Origin: Methylobacter sp.
GTDB taxonomy: Bacteria; Pseudomonadota; Gammaproteobacteria; Methylococcales; Methylomonadaceae
Direction of reading: 5' to 3'
Assembly (NCBI GenBank): GCA_023229605.1
Contig: JALNYY010000080.1
Location: forward strand, 1-19,290
Length of the DNA: 19,290 bases
Positions within the stretch are counted from its first letter, which is position 1; every line of letters begins with the position of its first letter. Positions 8,046-16,312 of this stretch are shown piece by piece. The position numbers and the translations under genes are program-made. Under the pieces are notes generated by a model, which was given only the letters and a program-made list of their open reading frames with translations, ran no database searches and was not told where the DNA came from.

Positions 8046-8101
8046 AAAGCGACATGCTTGAGTAAAGTTACCCACTAGGAATCATATAGAGCCGAACAGA
8101 C

Positions 8102-9403
8102 ATGAACAAACCGATAAAACTATGCATTATTGGCGGCGGGCCGCTGGGAATAGGCCTGGGCAGGGAGCTGAACGACGGCGGAATCGACTATGACCTGTAT
8201 GAGTCGGAAGCGGATTTGGGCGGCGTGTGGAACGGCGACGGCAAAAGCGGCAGGGTCTACCCTTCGCTGCATTTGATTTCGCCGAAGTTCAACACCCAGG
8301 TTCCCGATTACCCGATGCCGGACGATTATCCTGTTTACCCGAACCACAAGATGATGCTGGCCTATATGCGTTCTTATGCCAAAGATTTCGGCGTGTATGA
8401 CAAAGCCATTTTCAATACCTCGGTAACCAAATTGGAACCGGCCGGAGACGGCTGGGACGTGACCTTGTCCAGCGGCGAGTGCAAACACTATTCGTTTGTC
8501 GCAGTCTGCAACGGCGCGCAACGGGTCGCCCGTTATCCCGACCCGCCGTACCGGGGACATTTCAGCGGCGAGGTCTTTCATTCAATGGATTATAAATCCC
8601 CTGACCAGATCAGAGGCAAACGGGTTCTGGTTGTCGGCGCGGGCAACTCCGGCTGCGATATTGCCGTGGATGCCGTGCATCATGGCACCGAGGTGTATCA
8701 CAGCACACGGCGGGGCTACCATTATTACCCGAAATTTATCGGCGGCAAGCCGACGCCGCAGTGGATGCTGCAACTGGGCAACAAGTTCAAGTCCAAGGAA
8801 GAGACGATGGCTTACATCCATCAGGTGTTCAAGCTGGCCGGTTATGACGGGGTGGATTACGGATTAAAAAAACCCGATCACCCGCTGGATGGCGCGCATC
8901 CGATCATGAACTCCCAGATTTTGTACCATATCGGCCATGGCGATATTCAGCCGAAAGACGATGTTGATTACTTCGACGGCAGCACCGTCCATTTCACCGA
9001 CGGCACCAGCGCCGAAGTGGATGTGATTATCTACGCCACCGGCTATGACCGTGATTTTCCGTTTATCGACCCGGCGCTGCTGCAATGGAAATCGGGCATT
9101 CCCGACCTGTTCATACACATTGCGCCCAGAAACTGGGACAACATCTTTTTCTTCGGTTTTGTCAACGCTGCCGCCGGTCTGGGCGACGGTTTGAGATTGC
9201 AGGGTCAGTTCGTCAGAAGCTATATCAAGGCATACGCCGATAAAAGCAAAGGTTTCGACCAATTCATCAAGGCCAAGCAGGAAGACGACCCGGATCTGGG
9301 GCAGGACTATTTTCTGGATTCGCACCGGCATTTATGGGAAGTGGATTTCTGGAAGTTTATTAAAGTCGCGCGCAAATACAGGGATATGCTCGATGAACGC
9401 TGA
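8102..9403 (+). CDS. Flavin-containing monooxygenase-like FAD/NAD(P)H oxidoreductase
   Basis: The 433-residue protein has two Rossmann motifs and the class B monooxygenase fingerprint. The FAD site is GGGPLG (residues 11-16) near the N-terminus, the NADPH site is GAGNSG (179-184), and the FMO identifying motif FxGxxxHxxxY is complete at Phe154, Gly156, His160 and Tyr164. A YATGY segment, typical of FMOs and N-hydroxylases, lies in the C-terminal third. Such enzymes insert one oxygen atom from O2 into soft nucleophiles (amines, sulfides) or ketones using NADPH. The substrate cannot be read from sequence, and the N-terminus does not resemble trimethylamine monooxygenase as I recall it. There is no signal peptide or membrane anchor, so it is cytoplasmic. 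The gene is alone, with repeat-bearing gaps of 371 bp upstream and 125 bp downstream. The sigma-54 activator upstream could be its regulator, though no -24/-12 site was found. Confidence 0.88.
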   Translation: MNKPIKLCIIGGGPLGIGLGRELNDGGIDYDLYESEADLGGVWNGDGKSGRVYPSLHLISPKFNTQVPDYPMPDDYPVYPNHKMMLAYMRSYAKDFGVYDKAIFNTSVTKLEPAGDGWDVTLSSGECKHYSFVAVCNGAQRVARYPDPPYRGHFSGEVFHSMDYKSPDQIRGKRVLVVGAGNSGCDIAVDAVHHGTEVYHSTRRGYHYYPKFIGGKPTPQWMLQLGNKFKSKEETMAYIHQVFKLAGYDGVDYGLKKPDHPLDGAHPIMNSQILYHIGHGDIQPKDDVDYFDGSTVHFTDGTSAEVDVIIYATGYDRDFPFIDPALLQWKSGIPDLFIHIAPRNWDNIFFFGFVNAAAGLGDGLRLQGQFVRSYIKAYADKSKGFDQFIKAKQEDDPDLGQDYFLDSHRHLWEVDFWKFIKVARKYRDMLDER

Positions 9404-9406
9404 TTC

Positions 9407-9421
9407 CCCGGCAACGCCGGG
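9407..9421. terminator. GC-rich hairpin directly after the monooxygenase stop
   Basis: CCCGGC (9407-9412) pairs perfectly with GCCGGG (9416-9421) around a three-base AAC loop, three bases after the TGA. No U-tract follows immediately (TTTT appears only about 20 bases later), so it may be a weak terminator, a 3'-end protecting hairpin, or part of the adjacent repeat. Confidence 0.4.
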
Positions 9422-9463
9422 AGCAGTTGCCGAGAGGGCTTTTACGCATCGCGCTGAATAGTT
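9413..9463. repeat. Repeat fragments matching those upstream of the monooxygenase
   Basis: GAGCAGTTGCCG (9421-9432) is an exact direct copy of 7857-7868, and the similarity continues leftward into AACGC with one extra base. GCTGAATAGTT (9453-9463) is the exact reverse complement of 7772-7782. These copies flank the monooxygenase gene. The rest of the 9404-9528 gap shows no gene and no clear promoter. Confidence 0.5.
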
Positions 9464-9528
9464 GCTAAACAGGTAACCATTCACAAACCAGTAAAGTCAC
9501 CAGCGCCCGAACGCATTTTTGAACAATC

Positions 9529-11900
<2,372 letters not shown>

Positions 11901-11901
<1 letters not shown>

Positions 11902-12944
11902 TGCCGCCCAACCTCAGCTTATTACAAAACAGTGAATACAAAAGCTGGCTAAAAAACCTCAAGGAAAAGGTATTGCAAACCCAAATTAAAGCCGCAGTTA
12001 AGGTCAATACCACGCTGTTGCAATTCTATTGGGAGTTAGGGGAAGAGATTGTCCTCAGGCAAGCGCAATCAAGCTGGGGCGATGGCTTTTTAAAGCAGTT
12101 AAGCAGGGACTTAATGGCGGAATTTCCTGATATGAAAGGCTTTTCTTTTAGCAATATTAAATACATACGCCAATGGGTTGTGTTTTATAGTCAAGAAAAA
12201 GCAATTAGCCAACAGCTTGTTGGCCAATTGACCCAAATCCCTTGGGGACACAATTTAAAGATCATATCCTGCTGTCAAAATATTGAAGAAGCGCTTTATT
12301 ACGTACAAAACACCCTGGAAAACGGCTGGAGCCGTAGCGTATTAACGCATCAAATTGACAGCGGTTTATGGCGGAGGGAAGGCAAAGCGATTAATAACTT
12401 CAGCGCAACCTTGCCCACGCCGCAATCAGACCTCGCCCAACAAACCTTAAAAGATCCCTATATTTTCGATTTTCTGACCCTGAGTAAAAAACACAGCGAA
12501 CGGGAATTGGAACAAGGCTTGATCGAACATATCACCCATTTCTTATTAGAGTTGGGGGCCGGCTTTGCCTATATGGGCAAACAATATCCGGTTCAGGTCG
12601 GCGAGCGCGAATTTTTTATCGACTTGCTCTTTTACCACACCCAGTTGCATTGCCATGTGGTGATAGAGCTGAAAATAGGCGATTTTGAGCCGGAACACGC
12701 AGGCAAGCTTAATTTTTACATCAAAGCCATTGACGAGCAGTTACGTAAAGAGGCGGATCATCCCACCATCGGTATTCTGCTCTGTAAAAATAAGGATCGG
12801 CTGGTTGCAGAGTATGCCTTGAGCGATATTCAAAAGCCCATCGGCGTCTCGGAATATCAATTGACGCAAGCACTGCCCGAAAACCTGCAATCGAAGTTGC
12901 CCAGTATTGAAGAGCTGGAAAATGAATTGGGCGGTGAGTTATGA
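11901..12944 (+). CDS. DUF1016/YhcG-like PD-(D/E)XK nuclease-domain protein
   Basis: The 347-residue protein has an N-terminal DUF1016-type helical domain, including a QFYWELGEEI segment and a GFSFSNIKYIRQW segment, and a C-terminal PD-(D/E)XK nuclease-like domain. The catalytic-type residues are visible: Asp241 in FFIDLLFYH, then Glu256 and Lys258 in VVIELKIG, followed by GKLNFYIKAID. Members of this family (E. coli YhcG type) recur next to or inside type I R-M operons. Their role is not settled; endonuclease or accessory functions have been proposed. The ATG at 11901 overlaps the hsdM TGA by one base and is preceded by a good AAGAGG ribosome site; a GTG at 11898 is an in-frame alternative. 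Its stop overlaps the hsdS ATG (ATGA). The position between hsdM and hsdS suggests that it is made in proportion to the methyltransferase complex. It does not replace HsdR, which is present downstream with its own nuclease site. Confidence 0.88.
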
Positions 12945-14290
12945 AATATCGGGCTTATGATGAATATAAGGATTCCGGGGAAGAATGGTTAGGCAGCGTT
13001 CCTAGTCATTGGGACGTGATACAGATTAAACATTTAAGTTCAGTTAAGCGTGGTGCTTCACCTCGACCAATTGATGATGCCAAATATTTTGACGATGAAG
13101 GCGAGTATGCATGGACAAGAATTTCAGATGTCACTGCATCCGATGTGTATTTAACTCAAGCGCCACAAAGATTATCAACGCTGGGTAGCTCGTTAAGTGT
13201 AAAGCTAGAGCCAGAATCGCTTTTTCTTAGTATTGCCGGAACCGTAGGTAAGCCGTGTATAGCAGGTATGAAAGCTTGTATTCACGATGGCTTTGTATAT
13301 TTTCCAGATCTTAAAATTCCAAGTAAGTTTCTATTTTACGTGTTTGCTGGTGAGCAAGCTTATAAAGGGTTAGGGAAATTTGGAACACAGCTTAATCTTA
13401 ACACTGACACAGTGGGTGGAATAAAGATCGGCTGTACAAGCAATAGTGAGCTTGAAAAAATAGTCAACTTCCTCGACTACGAAACCGCCAAAATCGACAC
13501 CCTGATCGGAAAACAACAACAGCTGATCAAGCTGCTCAAAGAAAAACGCCAGGCAGTCATCAGCCATGCCGTGACCAAAGGTTTAAATCCCAATGCCCCG
13601 ATGCGCGACTCGGGGGGTGAGTGGTTGGGTGAAGTGCCGGAGCATTGGATAATCTGTTGCATTAAACATGTAGTATCCCCAGAAAAAGATTCTATGGTTG
13701 ATGGGCCTTTTGGTTCTAGTGTAAACACTGATAAGGATTATGTAGATGAAGGTGTTCCAGTCATAAGAACTGTCAACATAACGAATGTCGGATTTTCAAG
13801 TGAAAACCTTAAATTTATGCGGCAGGTAAAGTTCAACCAACTAAAAAGACATGCGGTACATTCTGGAGATGTTTTATTTTCTAAAGTTGGAACTATAGGT
13901 AACTCATGCATACTTCCAGAATCAATACCTGAGGCCATTTTATCAACAACAGGTAGTTGCAAGATAACTGTTGATTCTAATAAATATATAGCTGAGTTTC
14001 TTGTTCTATGTATCCAGTTGATGCATGAAGATTTAATGTTAATTGCGAACTCCAATGTTCAACCATTTTTAAATATGGCTGCTATAAAAAATCTAAAAAT
14101 ACCCATGCCTTCTTTGGATGAGCAGTCGAATATTTTGATGGTGTTGAATGTGAAAATTAATGAAATCGACAATGTAATATCAAAAGCTTTAATATCAAAA
14201 AGTCTTCTCAATGAACGCCGCACCGCCCTAATATCCGCCGCCGTCACCGGCAAAATCGACGTCAGAAACTGGCAAGCTCCCAATGTCTAA
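12941..14290 (+). CDS. hsdS: Type I restriction-modification specificity subunit HsdS
   Basis: The 449-residue specificity subunit has two target-recognition domains (TRDs), each reading one half of a bipartite DNA site, separated by conserved helical spacers. The duplicated architecture is visible: SGEEWLGSVPSHW at residues 12-24 recurs as SGGEWLGEVPEHW at 224-236. The spacer helix ending KEKRQAVISHAVT is echoed at the C-terminus by NERRTALISAAVT. TRD1 spans about residues 25-175 and TRD2 about 237-390. Both TRDs are clearly more AT-rich and use different codons than the spacers and neighbouring genes, with sharp composition changes near 13465, 13655 and 14210, as expected when TRDs are exchanged by recombination in the conserved segments. 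The ATG at 12941 overlaps the nuclease gene stop by 4 bp. The stop at 14288-14290 overlaps the start of mntA by 8 bp. Target sequence cannot be deduced. Confidence 0.95.
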   Translation: MKYRAYDEYKDSGEEWLGSVPSHWDVIQIKHLSSVKRGASPRPIDDAKYFDDEGEYAWTRISDVTASDVYLTQAPQRLSTLGSSLSVKLEPESLFLSIAGTVGKPCIAGMKACIHDGFVYFPDLKIPSKFLFYVFAGEQAYKGLGKFGTQLNLNTDTVGGIKIGCTSNSELEKIVNFLDYETAKIDTLIGKQQQLIKLLKEKRQAVISHAVTKGLNPNAPMRDSGGEWLGEVPEHWIICCIKHVVSPEKDSMVDGPFGSSVNTDKDYVDEGVPVIRTVNITNVGFSSENLKFMRQVKFNQLKRHAVHSGDVLFSKVGTIGNSCILPESIPEAILSTTGSCKITVDSNKYIAEFLVLCIQLMHEDLMLIANSNVQPFLNMAAIKNLKIPMPSLDEQSNILMVLNVKINEIDNVISKALISKSLLNERRTALISAAVTGKIDVRNWQAPNV

Positions 14291-14675
14291 CGAAACCGGC
14301 TCAATGGCTGAAAACATCACGCGTGTTATTCAGCATCACGCCCAAGTCGATGCGATTTATCTTTACGGCTCACGCGCAAAACAAACCGCGCATGAGCATA
14401 GCGATTGGGATATTGCCGTTTTATTCAGCGGTTACGAAACGGATTTAAGTACCCGGCTTTTGCGTCCGCAATTGCTGGAAGCCGCTATCGAGCGCGAATT
14501 AAAACTTTATAATCAAGTCAGCGTGATTGATTTGGAAACTGCGCCGGTTTATTTGCAATACAGCATTTTGATGTCGGCGGTTAAATGGTTTGACCGCAAC
14601 GTGCCGCACGTTAAACGGGTTGAACAAAGCATTTTGTCAAAATGGGAGAAGGATTATGAGAGATATTGCCTATGA
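14283..14675 (+). CDS. mntA: MntA-type nucleotidyltransferase antitoxin
   Basis: The 130-residue minimal nucleotidyltransferase is the antitoxin of a HEPN/MNT pair. The signature GSX10DXD is exact: Gly29-Ser30, Asp41 and Asp43 (GSRAKQ...SDWD), with a probable third acidic residue at Asp83 in VIDLE. In characterised MntA-HepT systems the antitoxin transfers AMP units to the HepT tyrosine and silences its RNase activity. The start ATG at 14283 lies inside the hsdS 3' end (8-bp overlap), and a second in-frame Met occurs at 14304. The 3' end overlaps hepT by 20 bp. The coupling ties antitoxin synthesis to translation of the R-M operon, which is unusual for a toxin-antitoxin pair that normally has its own promoter. 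The function is assigned from the motif and the neighbouring HepT and is confident at family level. Confidence 0.9.
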   Translation: MSNETGSMAENITRVIQHHAQVDAIYLYGSRAKQTAHEHSDWDIAVLFSGYETDLSTRLLRPQLLEAAIERELKLYNQVSVIDLETAPVYLQYSILMSAVKWFDRNVPHVKRVEQSILSKWEKDYERYCL

Positions 14676-15075
14676 GCAGGCATTGTTTCGGCATCAACGA
14701 AGAATGTTGCGTATCTTGGACGAATATAGTCTTGAAAATACCGATACCTGGACAGAGCGCGATTTCCTGGCGATACAGCGGGCGTTGCAGGTTTATATTG
14801 AATCGTTTATCGGCATGGCGCGTTATTTTGTTCAGCAAAAATATAACTTATCCGTCAGTCAATCACGCGAAGCGTTAGACGAGTTAAAAAGTCGCGGCGA
14901 TTTGAGTTTTAAGCAACATCAGGCGTTGTTAAAGATGGTCGGTTTTCGCAATGTGCTGGTGCATGATTACCTGGAGATTAACGACGGCATCGTGCAAGCG
15001 GTTGTCACTAAAAAGCATTATGCCATTATGGAACAGTTGATTTTGGAATGGCAAAAGGCATTGGCTTTGTTATAA
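14656..15075 (+). CDS. hepT: HepT-type HEPN RNase toxin
   Basis: The 139-residue, mostly helical HEPN-domain protein carries the RX4HXY motif complete at Arg98, His103 and Tyr105 (RNVLVHDY). In HepT toxins Arg and His form the RNase active site and the Tyr is the residue that the cognate MntA AMPylates. I chose the ATG at 14656 (MRDIAYEQALF) because it has a good AGAAGGA ribosome site a few bases upstream and starts at the family's N-terminal helix. An ATG at 14590 would add 22 residues of out-of-frame mntA coding sequence. The gene overlaps mntA by 20 bp with the antitoxin first, the common order for this family. All motif residues are present, so the toxin is probably functional. The 156-bp gap that follows, before fic, has no gene. 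Confidence 0.92.
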   Translation: MRDIAYEQALFRHQRRMLRILDEYSLENTDTWTERDFLAIQRALQVYIESFIGMARYFVQQKYNLSVSQSREALDELKSRGDLSFKQHQALLKMVGFRNVLVHDYLEINDGIVQAVVTKKHYAIMEQLILEWQKALALL

Positions 15076-15188
15076 AAGTACGCCGCACAGGAGGTCCTAT
15101 CTTCCTCTGTTACGGAGCATTCGCTTAGAGAGGCATGAGAACCCGTAGTGGGAAATTGATTGGTTTTTGTTGAATGTGTTTCCCGTCT

Positions 15189-15220
15189 TTGTTACCCTAG
15201 CTAAAAACCAAGGGCAACAA
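15189..15220. promoter_or_regulatory. Candidate operator: inverted repeat just upstream of fic
   Basis: TTGTTACCCT (15189-15198) and AGGGCAACAA (15211-15220) match as an inverted repeat at 9 of 10 positions with a 12-base spacer, ending 11 bp before the fic ATG. Size and position fit a dimeric-repressor operator; the Fic protein itself has an N-terminal helix-turn-helix. A hairpin in the leader is the alternative. Possible promoter hexamers nearby are weak. Confidence 0.4.
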
Positions 15221-15231
15221 GAATAATTTTT

Positions 15232-16119
15232 ATGAAATACAATAACATCAGTACCGTAGATAAGCTCGATCAGCTTCAATCGGCGTTGGTTTATTCGACA
15301 AAGCTTGCGGAAGCGATTGGCGTTTCAAGGAGAACGCTTCTCAACTGGCGGCAGAAGCCTGAGTCAATTTCAGCCAAGTGCCGTCTGGATATAGATGTTT
15401 TGTATTGCCGGCATTTTTTGATTCCTGAGTGGGATGCCCCCAAACAAAGCTTTGAAGCCGTTTTGTTGCCGGACGATATGCCTCACAACAAGGCGCTGTT
15501 TCTGCCGTTTCTACGCCGTTTGAGTTACGGCACGATTGAAATTGAAACCGACATGGCGAAGGCGGATTTCGATAATATTATTGATGGGAAGAACGTGCCT
15601 AAGAATATGGACAGGCAGACTTTTCTTGAAGGTTTTAATGCTTTTATTACGCATAAGCAGCTTTGGCAGAAAATTGTCGAGCATGGCGAGCCGATGCCGA
15701 TCACTGTAGAGAGCATCAAGACCTTGCATGCCGATTTTATGCGGGGCATTTATGATAATGCAGGTTTTTTTTCCACCAAGATTCGCGTGATGGGGCAGTT
15801 GGAAGGCGTGCAAACCACCGGGCCGGAAGATATTGAGGAGGAAATGGTTCGATGGGTTTATAAAGAGGCTAAGTCCGCTACGCTGGAAGCCATTGCCAAA
15901 GCCCATGCTTATTTTATTTTAATCCATCCGTTTGGTGACGGTAATGGCCGTGTGGGACGCGCTTTGGTGATGGCGCAGTGCTTGAATGCCCGGTTAATGC
16001 CGCCGGTATTTGATGGTGGGAATAGGGCGATGTATTACGCTGCGATGGAACATGCAATGAAGCATGGCCGCTATGCGCCGTTGGTTAGGCTTTTTTATGA
16101 GGCGGCCAAACCGAAGTAA
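15232..16119 (+). CDS. Fic-domain AMP-transferase with N-terminal helix-turn-helix
   Basis: The 295-residue protein contains the complete Fic motif HPFGDGNGRVGR at residues 232-243, matching HPFx(D/E)GNGRxxR. The catalytic His232 and the phosphate-binding Asp/Gly/Asn/Arg residues are intact, so it should transfer AMP (or another nucleotide phosphate) to a hydroxyl group on a target protein. At the N-terminus, residues 22-40 (STKLAEAIGVSRRTLLNWR) read as a helix-turn-helix, so the protein may bind DNA and control its own gene. The classical inhibitory motif (S/T)xxxE(G/N) is not exact; TFLEG in the middle region is the nearest match and its spacing is short by one. No separate antitoxin gene is adjacent, so inhibition, if any, is internal or by binding. 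It follows hepT after 156 bp containing a candidate operator, and precedes hsdR. Fic genes are frequent passengers of type I R-M loci. Confidence 0.92.
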   Translation: MKYNNISTVDKLDQLQSALVYSTKLAEAIGVSRRTLLNWRQKPESISAKCRLDIDVLYCRHFLIPEWDAPKQSFEAVLLPDDMPHNKALFLPFLRRLSYGTIEIETDMAKADFDNIIDGKNVPKNMDRQTFLEGFNAFITHKQLWQKIVEHGEPMPITVESIKTLHADFMRGIYDNAGFFSTKIRVMGQLEGVQTTGPEDIEEEMVRWVYKEAKSATLEAIAKAHAYFILIHPFGDGNGRVGRALVMAQCLNARLMPPVFDGGNRAMYYAAMEHAMKHGRYAPLVRLFYEAAKPK

Positions 16120-16147
16120 TGGGGTGTATTACTTTCGATGCAAAAAC

Positions 16148-16293
16148 GGGCTTCCCGTTTAAGGCGGGACACACGTAAGGCTTAACCGTTCGTCCTGAGC
16201 TTGTCGAAGGGTGGGCGGTTAAGCCGATCATGGTTCGACAAGCTCACCACGAACGGCTTAACCTTAAACTGTCCCGCCTTAAACGGAAAGCCC
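16148..16293. repeat. Long nested palindrome between fic and hsdR
   Basis: The 146-bp element folds on itself. The outer arms 16148-16170 and 16271-16293 are complementary at 22 of 23 positions. Inside, two opposed copies of a 26-base unit (16186-16211 and 16231-16256, core TGAGCTTGTCGAA) match at 21 positions, and GGCTTAACC/GGTTAAGCC pairs offer alternative folds. The inner unit is the same dispersed motif seen at 8021-8040. It fills most of the 193-bp fic-hsdR gap and ends 19 bp before the hsdR ATG, so it could terminate fic transcripts, block read-through into hsdR, or act as a recombination site. Confidence 0.75.
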
Positions 16294-16312
16294 AAAAACG
16301 ATATGGAATAAT

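Larger units (their letters stand above)
7731..8101. other. Gene-free gap rich in palindromic repeat fragments
   Basis: This 371-bp stretch between the sigma-54 activator and the monooxygenase contains no credible coding frame. It holds a cluster of inverted repeats (7787-7914), a tight GTCGCT/AGCGAC hairpin (7926-7939), an AT-rich section (about 7940-8000) that might contain the promoter of the downstream gene, and a TTCGACAAGCTCAG-type palindrome (8007-8045). The pieces look like interspersed repeat elements rather than dedicated regulation. Confidence 0.6.

Noticed and set aside
7731..8101. Sigma-54 (-24/-12) promoter ahead of the monooxygenase
   Set aside because: I looked for GG and GC doublets with the required 10-base separation in a TGGCAC/TTGC context and found none convincing; candidates such as 8041-8057 have the wrong spacing.
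8864..9331. 155-codon minus-strand frame, and a 153-codon one at 8120-8581
   Set aside because: Both are antisense to the monooxygenase, whose FAD, NADPH and FMO motifs are complete; no independent start signals or family features.
14590..14655. Upstream ATG for hepT
   Set aside because: The extra 22 residues come from mntA sequence in another frame; the ATG at 14656 has a good ribosome site and matches the HEPN N-terminus.
15076..15231. Rho-independent terminator after hepT
   Set aside because: Short GGAGG/CCTC complementarities exist near 15088-15112, but the stem is imperfect and no U-tract follows.
16148..16293. CRISPR repeat pair
   Set aside because: Only two opposed copies with partial identity and no regularly spaced unique spacers; this is a palindromic element, not an array.
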